DNA of 64,000 nt from G963667975 sp963677395 (GCA_963677395.2 OY781965.2:2976001-3040000); one strand, 5' to 3'. Positions 50,766 through 59,893 are shown, numbered from the stretch's first letter. Notes: a model not told the origin generated them from the sequence alone. Made by a program: numbers and translations.

Positions 50766-50867
50766 TCCTTTTTCGGACAACGGGTAAATCTTCGTCTTTC
50801 AAACCAATTGTAACCGTGTTTGTTTATTGTTTTAAATCATTAATTCAAAAACAATAACACTTACTAT

Positions 50868-51578
50868 ATGCAAACAACTTATCACAAAGCTGACAGCCGC
50901 GGTCATGCGAATCATGGCTGGTTGGATTCCCACCATACTTTTAGTTTTGCCGATTATTATGATCCTGAACGTGTTCATTTTGGAGCATTGCGTGTATTGA
51001 ACGATGATCAGATTGAGGGTGGAATGGGGTTTGGGACACATCCGCACGACAATATGGAAATCATCTCTGTTCCCCTTTCGGGCGATCTGGAACATAAAGA
51101 CAGTATGGGAAATATTGCGGTGATTCGCGAAGGCGATATTCAGGTAATGAGCGCCGGACGGGGTATTTATCATAGTGAATACAATAAAAGTAGTAACAAA
51201 ACATCCAATTTTCTCCAAATCTGGGTATTTCCGGCAAAACGAAATGTAGAGCCCCGTTATGATCAGATTTCGATTTCTAAGGTTGCTAAACCTAACGAAT
51301 TATACCAAATCCTCTCCCCTAAGCCCGACGATCAGGGCGTTTGGATACACCAAAATGCGTGGTTTCACATGGGAGATCTGTATAACGGATGGACTGGAAA
51401 CTACCAACTGAAAAGCGAAGGAAATGGAGTTTATTTTTTTCTGATTGAAGGAACGATGGAAATTGCCGGACACAAGCTGCAAAAAAGAGATGGATTAGGA
51501 GTTTGGGAAGCTTCCATCATTGAACTGAAAGCCCTGTCGGACTCTAAGGTATTGATAATGGAAGTTCCAATGGAATAA
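50868..51578 (+). CDS. Pirin family protein
   Basis: 236 residues, bicupin fold. The pirin signature HPHDNMEIISVPLSGDLEHKDSMG provides the metal ligands (His and Glu, about 57-62, with a further His at about 99-106 in RGIYHSEYN), plus the RGHANHGWLDSHHTFSFADYYDPERVHFG start. Pirins bind iron and may have quercetinase-like activity or act as redox-linked regulators; which applies is unknown. The gene stands alone between the orphan gene and the ybaN-like gene. Confidence 0.93.
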   Translation: MQTTYHKADSRGHANHGWLDSHHTFSFADYYDPERVHFGALRVLNDDQIEGGMGFGTHPHDNMEIISVPLSGDLEHKDSMGNIAVIREGDIQVMSAGRGIYHSEYNKSSNKTSNFLQIWVFPAKRNVEPRYDQISISKVAKPNELYQILSPKPDDQGVWIHQNAWFHMGDLYNGWTGNYQLKSEGNGVYFFLIEGTMEIAGHKLQKRDGLGVWEASIIELKALSDSKVLIMEVPME

Positions 51579-51778
51579 GGCAAAAGAGGAAGTATCAGCT
51601 TAAAATGTGAAGGATAATCCGGCACAGAAATGCCTAAAGGTTCTTCAACTAATTACGGCGTTATATTGCCTGTTTTCGTTACACTTCATTTACGCTTCAG
51701 TTTTTTAGCTCCTTTTTGTTTTCTATCCACTAAACTCATTCCCTGCAAAAAGATAATCTTTTATCTTTGTAATGGAAT

Positions 51779-52237
51779 ATGAAGCACAAAACTTTAACGA
51801 AACCCTTCAAAATACTAATTCTAAGTGCAGGATTTATGTCCCTGAGTTTAGGAATCGCAGGCATTTTTCTGCCTCTGCTTCCAGCAACTCCCTTTCTCCT
51901 GTTATCAGCTTTTTGCTTTGCCAAAAGCTCTGAAAAATTCTATCAATGGCTTATCCTTAATCGTGTTTTTGGCTCTTATATCCAAAACTATCGTGAAAAG
52001 AGAGGTATTCCACTAAAAGCAAAAATCATGTCGGTTTCCTTGCTTTGGATCAGCATTTTTTCCAGCATTATCCTACTGAAAAACATCTGTTTTTCAGTAA
52101 TACTGCCTGTTATTGCGCTACTGGTAAGCATTCATTTGTTGCGAATGAAAACCTATCGCGAAACAGAAATAGTGAACACAAAGATGCAAACCAACGAACC
52201 CTCTACTATTAAACATCTAAACGACAAAAACTTATGA
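51779..52237 (+). CDS. YbaN / DUF454 family membrane protein
   Basis: 152 residues. Family hallmarks are SLSLGIAGIFLPLLPATPFLLLSAFCFAKSSEKFYQW near the N-terminus (residues 18-56) and the NRVFGSYIQNYREKRGIPLKAKI segment, with two further hydrophobic segments. Inner-membrane protein with no known role. Its last 4 bp overlap the ATG of the threonine aldolase gene, indicating translational coupling. The C-terminus (about 120-152) is extended and polar. Confidence 0.88.
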   Translation: MKHKTLTKPFKILILSAGFMSLSLGIAGIFLPLLPATPFLLLSAFCFAKSSEKFYQWLILNRVFGSYIQNYREKRGIPLKAKIMSVSLLWISIFSSIILLKNICFSVILPVIALLVSIHLLRMKTYRETEIVNTKMQTNEPSTIKHLNDKNL

Positions 52238-53274
52238 CTCCTATCAGTTTCCGTAATGATTACAGTGAAGGTGCACATCCCCGTATTCTTGAACGATTGA
52301 TACAAACTAATCTTCAACAGGAAGAAGGATATGGAGAAGATAATTTTTGCATTGAAGCCAAAAATTTGATTCTTCAAAAACTTGGCACTCCGAAATCTGA
52401 TATTCACTTTGTTTCCGGAGGAACCCAGGCCAACCTGATTTTTATTTCTTCAGTTTTAAAGCCTTACGAATCGGTTATTGCCTGCACTACCGGACATATA
52501 GTGGTTCATGAAACCGGGGCAATTGAAGCTACCGGACACAAAATAAATACCGTACAGACGAATGACGGAAAACTAACTCCCTCTGATATTCAGCCAGTGC
52601 TCGATTTTCACACAGATGAACACATGGTAAAGCCCCGTTTGGTGTACATCTCAAACTCTACTGAAATAGGCAGCATTTATTCAAAAGTTGAGCTTACTGC
52701 ACTTTCGGAGTTCTGCAGGGAGAAAAAGCTGTTGCTTTATATGGATGGTGCGCGACTGGCCTCAGCTTTAGCTTCTAAATATAACGACCTTGTATTGTCT
52801 GATCTGGCCATTCTTACCGATGCATTTTACATTGGCGGAACTAAAAATGGGGCACTGATAGGTGAAGCTATTGTAATCAACAATCAAGACTTAACCGAAA
52901 ATTTCCGTTATTCCATCAAGCAAAAAGGTGCGCTTTTAGCGAAAGGAAGAATCCTTGGAATTCAGTTTCTGGAATTATTTGAAAATGAACTATTTTTTGA
53001 GCTTGGAAGAAAAGCGAACATGTTGGCTGAGCAGTTATCAGAAGGAATAGAAAATTTTGGTTATCAGCTAATCACACCAACGGTTTCGAATCAGGTTTTT
53101 CCGGTTTTACCAAATAATGTAATTGAAAAGCTAAGTCAGAAATTTGGATTTTATATTTGGTCGAAAATCGATGAACAGCATTCATCTATACGATTGGTTA
53201 CATCTTGGGCAAGCAAAGAAGAATCTGTAAATCTTCTGATTAAAGAGCTGCAAAAAATTCAATCTGGCAAGTAA
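52234..53274 (+). CDS. Threonine aldolase-family PLP enzyme
   Basis: 346 residues. PLP enzyme of the low-specificity L-threonine aldolase / beta-eliminating lyase group: it begins SFRNDYSEGAHPRILERL, has YGEDNFCIEAKNLI, LLYMDGARLASAL (Asp binding the pyridine N) and the lysine in YIGGTKNGALIGEA (about 209). It probably cleaves L-threonine or allo-threonine to glycine and acetaldehyde, but specificity is uncertain in this subgroup. Overlaps the ybaN-like gene by 4 bp. The 3' end codes for part of a terminator hairpin. Confidence 0.88.
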   Translation: MTPISFRNDYSEGAHPRILERLIQTNLQQEEGYGEDNFCIEAKNLILQKLGTPKSDIHFVSGGTQANLIFISSVLKPYESVIACTTGHIVVHETGAIEATGHKINTVQTNDGKLTPSDIQPVLDFHTDEHMVKPRLVYISNSTEIGSIYSKVELTALSEFCREKKLLLYMDGARLASALASKYNDLVLSDLAILTDAFYIGGTKNGALIGEAIVINNQDLTENFRYSIKQKGALLAKGRILGIQFLELFENELFFELGRKANMLAEQLSEGIENFGYQLITPTVSNQVFPVLPNNVIEKLSQKFGFYIWSKIDEQHSSIRLVTSWASKEESVNLLIKELQKIQSGK

Positions 53275-53297
53275 CCAGAACTTACCAGATTGAAATT
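53256..53297. terminator. Bidirectional terminator between aldolase and ferredoxin genes
   Basis: AATTCAATCTGGCAAGT (53256-53272) pairs with ACTTACCAGATTGAAATT (53280-53297) with one mismatch and one extra base. The left arm overlaps the last codons of the aldolase gene. Confidence 0.75.
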
Positions 53298-53305
53298 CAT
53301 CATTT

Positions 53306-53491
53306 TTAATGCTTTGACACAACTGCTCGGGTAGGACAAAATTTCGCACACTTTCCGCATTCAATGCATTTTTCTTCATTGATTACAGGCAAACCGTAAC
53401 CATTTTGTTCAATTGCATCCACCGGACATACTCTGATTAAAGGACAACGATGATTTTGCGGACAAGCCGCAGGACTAATAGTAAGTGCCAT
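53306..53491 (-). CDS. Small two-[4Fe-4S]-type ferredoxin
   Basis: 61 residues. The C-terminal cluster motif is canonical: CIECGKCAKFCP. The N-terminal motif is unusual: CPQNHRCPLIRVCP, with Cys spaced CX5CX5CP instead of CX2CX2CX3CP, found in a group of small 4Fe-4S proteins of Bacteroidota. It should serve as an electron carrier; its partner is probably the membrane-anchored thioredoxin encoded immediately upstream (28 bp). Confidence 0.88.
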   Translation of the reverse strand: MALTISPAACPQNHRCPLIRVCPVDAIEQNGYGLPVINEEKCIECGKCAKFCPTRAVVSKH

Positions 53492-53519
53492 AATTTTTTT
53501 AAGATTAAATATTTTAGAA

Positions 53520-53939
53520 TTAATTGATTGCAGACAGTTCTTTCAAAAGAAAATCTTTACTCTTTACCCCAACAAATCGTTTCACTTCTACCCCATTATT
53601 GAACAGAATAAGGGTCGGAATGCTTCTTACTTTAAATTGCTGTGCAAGACTTTGATATTGTTGAATATTTGCTTTTCCTATTTTTTTATTTCCGGACAGT
53701 TCTTTCGACACCTCATTCAATACCGGAGCCATCAGCCTGCAAGGTCCACACCATTCTGCCCAAAAATCAACCAACACTATCTTATTTTTCAGTTGTTGCT
53801 TAAAGTTTTGATCGGTTAGTGTAAGAATAGATTCATGATCTTTCTCCAATGGCATTTTCTTCAGTTTTGATTTAGCGGTATATAACAGAAGCACCACAAT
53901 CCCAACCATAAATCCGAGTACAATTAGTGTAATTTGCAT
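53520..53939 (-). CDS. Membrane-anchored thioredoxin
   Basis: 139 residues from ATG 53939; the N-terminal helix (MQITLIVLGFMVGIVVLLLY) then fits an uncleaved anchor. The frame is open upstream to 54008 but without a helpful start. The thioredoxin domain has FWAEWCGPCRLMAPVLNEV (active site WCGPC, about 67-71), the cis-Pro region RSIPTLILFNNG, and KRFVGV. It could reduce disulfides in the periplasm or cytosol, topology not certain. First gene of a two-gene unit with the ferredoxin, behind a well-formed promoter at 53985-54015. Confidence 0.87.
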   Translation of the reverse strand: MQITLIVLGFMVGIVVLLLYTAKSKLKKMPLEKDHESILTLTDQNFKQQLKNKIVLVDFWAEWCGPCRLMAPVLNEVSKELSGNKKIGKANIQQYQSLAQQFKVRSIPTLILFNNGVEVKRFVGVKSKDFLLKELSAIN

Positions 53940-53984
53940 TGTTTCGATTTTTGAAGCGTGTAGAAGTAATTTCGTTTTCAGATG

Positions 53985-54015
53985 CAAAAGTACCCTTAAT
54001 ACAGGCATCAGCCAA
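53985..54015 (-). promoter_or_regulatory. Promoter of the thioredoxin-ferredoxin unit
   Basis: The minus strand has TTG (54015-54013), 20-nt spacer, TACTTTTG (53992-53985): a good match to -33/-7. The hairpin ACAGGCA / TGCCTGT (54001-54029) overlaps it. Confidence 0.55.
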
Positions 54016-54221
54016 GTAATGCTGCCTGTTTGGCATCATCCTCCTGATTGATTTATATCCATATTAAAGATTGATATAGATTAAGAATTCAGGATTCAAT
54101 ATCGTTAAATTACGAAATAGGCATTCCATAGTTCAGTGTCCATCCTGACAGCCACCCTGAGCAGAGTCAAAGGGTAATTATTAAATGTGTTTATTTTCAT
54201 TTGATTCTTAACTAAACGACA

Positions 54222-54254
54222 TTGATTCAGGATTGTTGAATTTAGATACATTTG
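54222..54254 (+). promoter_or_regulatory. Promoter of the Crp/Fnr gene
   Basis: TTG (54222-54224), 22-nt spacer, TACATTTG (54247-54254), about 20 bp before ATG 54275. Confidence 0.5.
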
Positions 54255-54274
54255 CATTAACAAATTCCAACAGT

Positions 54275-54970
54275 ATGAAAACCATCCCGGAAACTGACTT
54301 ACAATTTATCTGCGACATACAAGCACCCTGTTTTCAGTCACTTACGCCAGAAGAAACAGAATTTGTACGAAGCAGTAAAACACAGGTTTTGTTTCGAAAA
54401 GGAGAAAATCTTACAAAACAGGGAACGTTTTCTGCTTATATCTTATTTATTATCAAGGGAATTGCAAAACAATATATCGAAGGAGAAAACACCCGGAACT
54501 ACAATTTGCGCATCTTGCAAACCGGTGAATTTGTGGGCTTACCTTCTGTTTTTACCGGAAATACATTCAGTTATTCGGCGGTTGCCCTAACAGATTGTCA
54601 GGCATTTCTAATTGAAAAAGAAACCATTACAAAACTAGCTCAGCAAAACGGCTCCTTTGGTTTCACAATCATCAAACGCTACTGCGAACAAAATGCAGAT
54701 CTTTACATAAATCTGAAAGAAGTTCTGTTTAAACAGATGAATGGCAGACTGGCTCATACTTTACTTTATCTCAACGAAATAAAACAGAAAACTCCTGATA
54801 TTTTCCAATTACTCGTGCGCAAAGACCTTGCCGATTTTGCAGCAATCTCCACCGAAAACACGGTAAAACTGCTGAAAACATTTGAAAAAGAAGGCCTTAT
54901 CCAACTCAATGAAAAAGAGATCAACCTGATTGACATTCATCACTTACAGGAAATCAGTAAAAAAGGTTAA
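54275..54970 (+). CDS. Crp/Fnr family transcriptional regulator
   Basis: 231 residues from ATG 54275; the TTG at 54233 is less likely because it lies upstream of the predicted -7 box. An N-terminal cNMP-binding-like beta-roll (about 20-130; FRKGENLTKQGTFSAYILFIIKGIAK, LQTGEFVGLPSVFTG) is followed by a winged helix (about 150-225; VRKDLADFAAISTENTVKLLKTFEKEGLI). The Cys residues (Cys13, Cys20) at the N-terminus do not match the FNR four-Cys pattern, so an oxygen-sensing cluster is not assured. It sits next to the thioredoxin-ferredoxin genes, divergent from them, and may regulate them. Target unknown. Confidence 0.88.
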   Translation: MKTIPETDLQFICDIQAPCFQSLTPEETEFVRSSKTQVLFRKGENLTKQGTFSAYILFIIKGIAKQYIEGENTRNYNLRILQTGEFVGLPSVFTGNTFSYSAVALTDCQAFLIEKETITKLAQQNGSFGFTIIKRYCEQNADLYINLKEVLFKQMNGRLAHTLLYLNEIKQKTPDIFQLLVRKDLADFAAISTENTVKLLKTFEKEGLIQLNEKEINLIDIHHLQEISKKG

Positions 54971-54978
54971 GTATTTAT

Positions 54979-56922
54979 TTACCGAAATCCGACCTCTGAT
55001 GGTTTTTCAGGAATAAACCCTATCAGTTTAAAAATATCCTGACCGGAAATGGTGATATTTACCGGAGAAAGGCTTCCCGGTCGGATGGGGTAATACGTAA
55101 TCCCGAGTTGCAATGTTTTGAACACCAGATTTTCATTACGAAGCCGAACTCCTACACTAATGCCTGTAAAATAATCACCTGAGAAAATCACCTGATCACG
55201 TTGAGCAATAAAACCAATGTCGGCAGAGCCATATAATGCCAGTTTGAATCCGGCCAGATTTACAGGAGCAAATGCGACCGTTTCCAGATTAAAGTTAAGT
55301 TTCTGAGTTCCTGTGATCGACTGTATTTCAAGACCTTTAATATCATTATTGGCATCCAGAAAGATCCTTTCTTCCGGAAAACGGTTAATTCCTGCAATAA
55401 ACCCTAAGCGGTAAAACTGACGAAATTTCCATCGGGAGATTGCATGCAAACGACCAAATGTATTGAGACGCAAACGAATAACACCCTGTTCTGCATTTCC
55501 TTCTCTAAAATAGGTTCCACCACCCAGAGAGGCATACCAGTATCCGTTTTCAGTATTTAACAGCGACCCGGAAAGTTCCGCCCCAAAATAGGGCCGGGTA
55601 AAAAACTCACCATATTCCATTCCGGAGGTTATCGTCATCATCTTACCTAATGAAATATCTTCGGTATTTCCAAAGGCATAAATCAGATTAGCTTTATAGT
55701 ATTTATTTTCTGATAATGCGTATGTTAGCAAAAAAAAATTGCGATTATGAAGAATCCTGTTCTGAACTGTAGTCACTTTATCACGATCGAAAAACTGGAT
55801 CTGATAAAATCGGGATATCAAATAATCAGCCAGATGCCTTTGTTTTTTACGCACTCTGTCGAAACGGTATCCACACCAGAAATCAATGATGTTGTAAGAA
55901 GTAAGTGTTGAATACCAAACCGGACTACTCAGCGTAACTACCTGATGACCTGTATGATATTCCATCATTAATCCGCCAGCAAAATGTTTGGGGAACAAAA
56001 ACGGACGCTGAGCATCAATGGTAGCAGTTTGATTTTCATAAATATCTGAAAATCCTAATGATAAATCAAAGAAGCTGTTTTTAAAACTCAAAATTTTATA
56101 ATTGAGTTCAAAGCCTTTATGCGGAATAGAATCAGCATGATAATTGTACCGATAGAGAAACGTATTTCCCAAACCCAGAAAGTTTAAATCGTACACATCC
56201 AGGTATCCGGGACGAGTTCCCAACCCCGGATAAATACCAATTGACCAGATATCGCGAACAATAACTTCCACATCAACCTCATCACTTTTTTCCACATAAA
56301 CCGGACGTATAAACACCTCATATACATAAGGTTTACTACGCAACCAGCGTTCTGCTTCGGCAAATACCACAGCAGATACCTCCTCTCCTTCTTTGAAAAT
56401 CAAACTGGAACGAATCACAGATTCCGAAGTTTTGATGTGGATGCTGTTGAAGGTTCGTTCGAGATCACTGTCAGGTTTTTCTGTTGAATCATACGCAGAA
56501 GTACCAAACACATCCAAAACTTTGACATTAATATTCCGGATTCGTTTGCCTTCAAACGGAATAAACTGATTTTCTATCAATTGATTCATTGAAACTAATT
56601 TAAGAGAGTCGTCAGCGTCACTGATCAATAAGTTGTACAATTCGCGTGTTACAAATGTTTTAGATGCTTTGCTTTTTAAGGAATCATACAAAGTTTCACT
56701 TACTTTTTCTTCATCTCTTACTATCTTAAATTCCTTATTTGCATCCAGATAAAGAACTGTATCTTTCGGAAAATAGAGGGAATCTCCAGTCCAGATCAGC
56801 CAACTTGCATTTTTAATCCGTACTTCCCTTTTCGAAGAATCGGAAAGATCAACCTGAGCATAAGAATCGCAGACATAAAACAAGGCAATAGCACTGAATA
56901 TAAAATACTTAAATACAAACAT
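54979..56922 (-). CDS. BamA/TamA-like outer-membrane beta-barrel with POTRA region
   Basis: 647 residues from ATG 56922, whose signal peptide (MFVFKYFIFSAIALFYVCDSYA) fits better than the ATG at 56991. Residues ~100-200 carry a POTRA-like module (FEGKRIRNINVKVLDVFGTS; SSLIFKEGEEVSAVVFAEAERWLRSKPYVYEVFIRPVYV). From ~220 the sequence alternates in beta-barrel fashion (GTRPGYLDVYDLNFLGLGNTFLYRYNY and so on) to a C-terminus ending near EVGFR. Family: surface antigen / ShlB-like; may help insertion of an outer-membrane protein or act as a transporter. Single gene convergent with the Crp gene, 8 bp apart. Confidence 0.8.
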   Translation of the reverse strand: MFVFKYFIFSAIALFYVCDSYAQVDLSDSSKREVRIKNASWLIWTGDSLYFPKDTVLYLDANKEFKIVRDEEKVSETLYDSLKSKASKTFVTRELYNLLISDADDSLKLVSMNQLIENQFIPFEGKRIRNINVKVLDVFGTSAYDSTEKPDSDLERTFNSIHIKTSESVIRSSLIFKEGEEVSAVVFAEAERWLRSKPYVYEVFIRPVYVEKSDEVDVEVIVRDIWSIGIYPGLGTRPGYLDVYDLNFLGLGNTFLYRYNYHADSIPHKGFELNYKILSFKNSFFDLSLGFSDIYENQTATIDAQRPFLFPKHFAGGLMMEYHTGHQVVTLSSPVWYSTLTSYNIIDFWCGYRFDRVRKKQRHLADYLISRFYQIQFFDRDKVTTVQNRILHNRNFFLLTYALSENKYYKANLIYAFGNTEDISLGKMMTITSGMEYGEFFTRPYFGAELSGSLLNTENGYWYASLGGGTYFREGNAEQGVIRLRLNTFGRLHAISRWKFRQFYRLGFIAGINRFPEERIFLDANNDIKGLEIQSITGTQKLNFNLETVAFAPVNLAGFKLALYGSADIGFIAQRDQVIFSGDYFTGISVGVRLRNENLVFKTLQLGITYYPIRPGSLSPVNITISGQDIFKLIGFIPEKPSEVGFR

Positions 56923-57026
56923 CCTCTTCAAATCCCTGTATTTCTGAGTTTTGAATATCTGATGATATCTGTAGTTAATGTTACTCAACATAGAAAAAAA
57001 TCTGATCCTTCAGTTCTGATGTAATG

Positions 57027-57034
57027 CAAAGATA
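57027..57034 (-). promoter_or_regulatory. -7 box (TATCTTTG) of the barrel-protein gene
   Basis: Full TAnnTTTG match on the minus strand, 105 bp before ATG 56922. Confidence 0.35.
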
Positions 57035-57206
57035 ACGAAAGGAAGTTCGAAAAGTTTTGAGTTTCCGTAATCATCGATAATGAATGACGCTCATTTCACT
57101 GAATTGGCAATACATCCTTCATTTATTCAGAATCCTGTGTGACTTTAAAACTGAATTTCGGAAAGCAGGTTTGAGTTCTATCCGGAATATAATTTATGGT
57201 AAAAAT

Positions 57207-57234
57207 AAAAGGCTGCCCGATTAGACAGCCTTTT
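57207..57234 (-). terminator. Terminator of rpmB
   Basis: AAAAGGCTG (57207-57215) pairs with CAGCCTTTT (57226-57234), 22 bp past the rpmB stop; the minus strand continues in ATTTTTACC. Confidence 0.8.
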
Positions 57235-57255
57235 CATATAGATAGTTATCTTAGA

Positions 57256-57495
57256 TTAAAGAACAATATAGCCGTTTTCCTGTGCTTGTTTTAAGCAAGC
57301 CATAATACCTTTTTTATTGATGGTACGCATACCAGAGCATGATACTCTTAGGGTAATCCATGCATCTAATTCAGGTACATAAAATTTCTTACGTTGAAGA
57401 TTCGGGTAGAATTTACGTTTCGTTTTTATGTTAGAGTGCGAAACATTATTACCTGATATGGTTCTCTTTCCTGTGATTTCACAAACTTTTGACAT
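57256..57495 (-). CDS. rpmB: 50S ribosomal protein L28
   Basis: 79 residues from ATG 57495, beginning MSKVCEITGKRTISGNNVSHS, the classical L28 start; the open frame before it is not part of the protein. The middle NIKTKRKFYPNLQRKKFYVPELD and C-terminal RVSCSGMRTINKKGI are as expected. Two CXXC pairs are absent, so it is the zinc-free C- type. Binds 23S rRNA in the large subunit. It has its own promoter-like region and terminator. In many Bacteroidota rpmB is followed by rpmG, but none is seen here. Confidence 0.96.
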   Translation of the reverse strand: MSKVCEITGKRTISGNNVSHSNIKTKRKFYPNLQRKKFYVPELDAWITLRVSCSGMRTINKKGIMACLKQAQENGYIVL

Positions 57496-57544
57496 GTTCT
57501 TATCGTATTTAGCGTATTGGCTTACTATTTTTAAAATCGGAGTG

Positions 57545-57575
57545 CAAAGTACGGTATAATTTTCCAAAATATCAA
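57545..57575 (-). promoter_or_regulatory. Promoter-like element upstream of rpmB
   Basis: The minus strand has TTG (57575-57573), 21-nt spacer, TACTTTG (57551-57545), one base short of the TAnnTTTG consensus. Confidence 0.35.
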
Positions 57576-57582
57576 GTCTTGC

Positions 57583-58827
57583 TCAATATTTTTTTTCTAT
57601 CTGTTTTTTAAGCAGATGTAAAGCCGAAATCAATGCCCTCTGCACATTCCGTTCGCGATTATCACCAAAAGCAAATTGCTTTGTTTCAACACCTTGCAAA
57701 GATGCAATCGCAATCCAAACCGTTCCAACAGGCTTTTCTGCAGTACCACCATCAGGACCTGCTATTCCGGATGTTGCAACCGCAAAATCGGTTTGAAGTA
57801 GTTTTTTCACACCCAAAGCCATCTCTGTAACCGTTTGTTCACTCACAGCTCCATAAGTTTTCAGGGTTTCTTCGTTTACGCTCAACAAAGATGTTTTGAC
57901 CTCGTTCGCGTAGGCTACCACTCCTCCTTTAAAATATTCAGAACTTCCCGAAACAGAAGTGATTTGCTTTGCAATGGCACCTCCTGTACAGCTTTCAGCA
58001 GTTGCAACTGTTTGATTTTTAGATTTCAGCAATTCTCCTATCACTGATTCCAGTGTATCTTCATCAAAGCCATAAATCCATTCACCAGCAAGCAAAATTA
58101 GTTTTTTAACAAGATTTTCTATTTCTGCAGCCAATTCCGATTCGGACGTACCAATGGCAGTTAGTCGCAACCGTACAATTCCCGGTTGTGGAAGATATGC
58201 CAGACGAATGTGTGAAGGCAATGAATCTTCCCATGATTTGATTTTATCAGCCAAAAAAGATTCTCCAATTCCCTGTGTAAGAATGGTTTTATGAACAATC
58301 ACCTGACCGTTACCCCGTTTTTTCAACTCCGGAACAACATAGGTTTCGAACAATGATTTCATCTCAAACGGAACGCCCGGAAACGAATAAATCAGTTTTC
58401 CATCTTTTTCAAAACACATTCCTGGAGCTGTACCCCAATAGTTTAGCAACGGAGTACACTTTTCGGGAACTTCGGCTTGTTTACGGTTTAACTCAGTTAG
58501 CTCAATTTTTCGGTTCTGAAAAAATCGTTTAAGAAGCTCAAGGGAAGGTTGATGTGTAACCAACCCTGAATGAAAATACTCACAAAGTGTATATTTGGTT
58601 ATATCATCATTTGTCGGACCCAAACCTCCGGTAATGATAACTAAATCATTTCTTTGCAAAGCTTCATCCAAAGAGGCAATGATTTCTGATTTCTCATCCG
58701 GTACAGTCAGCATTCGTGAAACGGAAAATCCGAAATTGTTCAGTTGAGTTGCAAGCCAGGCTGCATTGGTATTTACAACCTGGCCTATGAGAAGTTCATC
58801 TCCGATAGAAATAAGTTCTGTTTTCAT
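57583..58827 (-). CDS. cinA: CinA-type nucleotide amidohydrolase / competence-damage protein
   Basis: 414 residues with both domains. The N-terminal MoCF-biosynthesis-like domain (about 1-170) has SIGDELLIGQVVNTNAAWLA and ITGGLGPTNDDITKYTLCE and acts as ADP-ribose pyrophosphatase in studied members. The C-terminal PncC domain (about 255-410) has TAESCTGGAIAKQITSVSGSSEYFKGGVVAY and TSGIAGPDGGTAEKPVGTVW and deamidates nicotinamide mononucleotide. It thus belongs to pyridine nucleotide recycling. Its start codon overlaps the last base of the universal stress protein gene, so translation is coupled. Confidence 0.95.
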   Translation of the reverse strand: MKTELISIGDELLIGQVVNTNAAWLATQLNNFGFSVSRMLTVPDEKSEIIASLDEALQRNDLVIITGGLGPTNDDITKYTLCEYFHSGLVTHQPSLELLKRFFQNRKIELTELNRKQAEVPEKCTPLLNYWGTAPGMCFEKDGKLIYSFPGVPFEMKSLFETYVVPELKKRGNGQVIVHKTILTQGIGESFLADKIKSWEDSLPSHIRLAYLPQPGIVRLRLTAIGTSESELAAEIENLVKKLILLAGEWIYGFDEDTLESVIGELLKSKNQTVATAESCTGGAIAKQITSVSGSSEYFKGGVVAYANEVKTSLLSVNEETLKTYGAVSEQTVTEMALGVKKLLQTDFAVATSGIAGPDGGTAEKPVGTVWIAIASLQGVETKQFAFGDNRERNVQRALISALHLLKKQIEKKY

Positions 58828-59702
58828 TAAAAGCCATGTTGCTGAATCATACCCACTTCACGAGGTACAATTGACATTACCGGAATTTTCGAATAGCGAA
58901 TTACGTCCTGAGCATCTGAATCCATAAAAAATTCAATAAAGCTGTTTTCCGGCTGTGTCATAATCATAATTAAGTCTATATCATCCTGTTCGTTAGCATA
59001 ACTGATAATTTCCGGAATATGAGATGATTCCTTTTTGGCTTCAATCAGCTCTGCTTTGCAATCAATTCCTTTTTCTGATATAAAGTTCACAACCTGATTG
59101 AGCTGTGCATTAAGCTTAAAAACGACCTGTTCATCATTTTTCGACCATAGAACGGATACAACATGAATTTTTGACTTAAAGTAACGAGCCATTTCAATAG
59201 CATTGCTTACCTTTTGACGGGTCTCCAGAGAAAGGTCAAGAGGGAGCAAAATACTACGGATTCCGTTAAAATGGTGCGCCTGATTAAGTGTGATAACCGG
59301 ACAGGCTGCACGACGAACCACGCGGTGGGTTGTCCCTCCGATAGTTTCGTTGAATTGGTCTTCGCTATTGGTTCCCATTACAATAAAGCCGGCATTAATC
59401 ATTTTGGCAATTTCCGTAATTTTAGTAGATGCACGACCTTTGGCAACCATGGTGGATACAAAAACTCCCGATTTATGATTGGCTTCTGCTGCAAATTCAT
59501 TCAATCGTTTCTGAATATTTTCAATCAAAGGATTTTCATCCTGATCAGAAAACATTTTGGAAAAGATTCCGGTAGGTTCATGTACATAAAGCAGCACAAT
59601 TTCAACATTAAGCGTTTTTGCCACAATATTGGTTTGCTCCAATGCTAAAAGAGATTTCTCACTAAAATCAATTGGAACGAGAATTTTTTTACGATTTTCC
59701 AT
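58827..59702 (-). CDS. Tandem universal stress protein
   Basis: 291 residues with two Usp domains: residues ~1-145 (ILVPIDFSEKSLLALEQTNIVA start; IVMGTNSEDQFNETIGGTTHRVVRRAACPVI, a G-(2)-G-(9)-G-like ATP loop) and ~150-285 (SILLPLDLSLETRQKVSNAIEMA; MIMTQPENSFIEFFMDSDAQDVI, with the loop less conserved). The first domain may bind ATP; the second seems not to. Function is stress-related survival in general terms. It is one base overlapped with cinA and forms a two-gene unit. Confidence 0.9.
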   Translation of the reverse strand: MENRKKILVPIDFSEKSLLALEQTNIVAKTLNVEIVLLYVHEPTGIFSKMFSDQDENPLIENIQKRLNEFAAEANHKSGVFVSTMVAKGRASTKITEIAKMINAGFIVMGTNSEDQFNETIGGTTHRVVRRAACPVITLNQAHHFNGIRSILLPLDLSLETRQKVSNAIEMARYFKSKIHVVSVLWSKNDEQVVFKLNAQLNQVVNFISEKGIDCKAELIEAKKESSHIPEIISYANEQDDIDLIMIMTQPENSFIEFFMDSDAQDVIRYSKIPVMSIVPREVGMIQQHGF

Positions 59703-59893
59703 ATTCTTTGGAGTTTTCTGATGATGAAATATTTACTTTTATACCTCGTTTTTGATAAACAGGCTTTGGACAAGAAAATATATCTGTAAAAGCATTGTTT
59801 ATAAAAAATGAAGGAGTGTTTTTAAAGTCAGTTACATCTGACATTGACAACACTACCAGAAAGACAAAAATACGCTAAAAAAGTTTTACAAAC

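Noticed and set aside
53306..53491. Ferredoxin as a truncated gene
   Set aside because: The odd CX5CX5CP motif together with the normal second motif fits a known small 4Fe-4S protein type of full length.
57496..57567. Longer N-terminus for the L28 gene
   Set aside because: L28 begins MSKVCEITGKR; the upstream extension is not part of the family and overlaps the promoter-like region.
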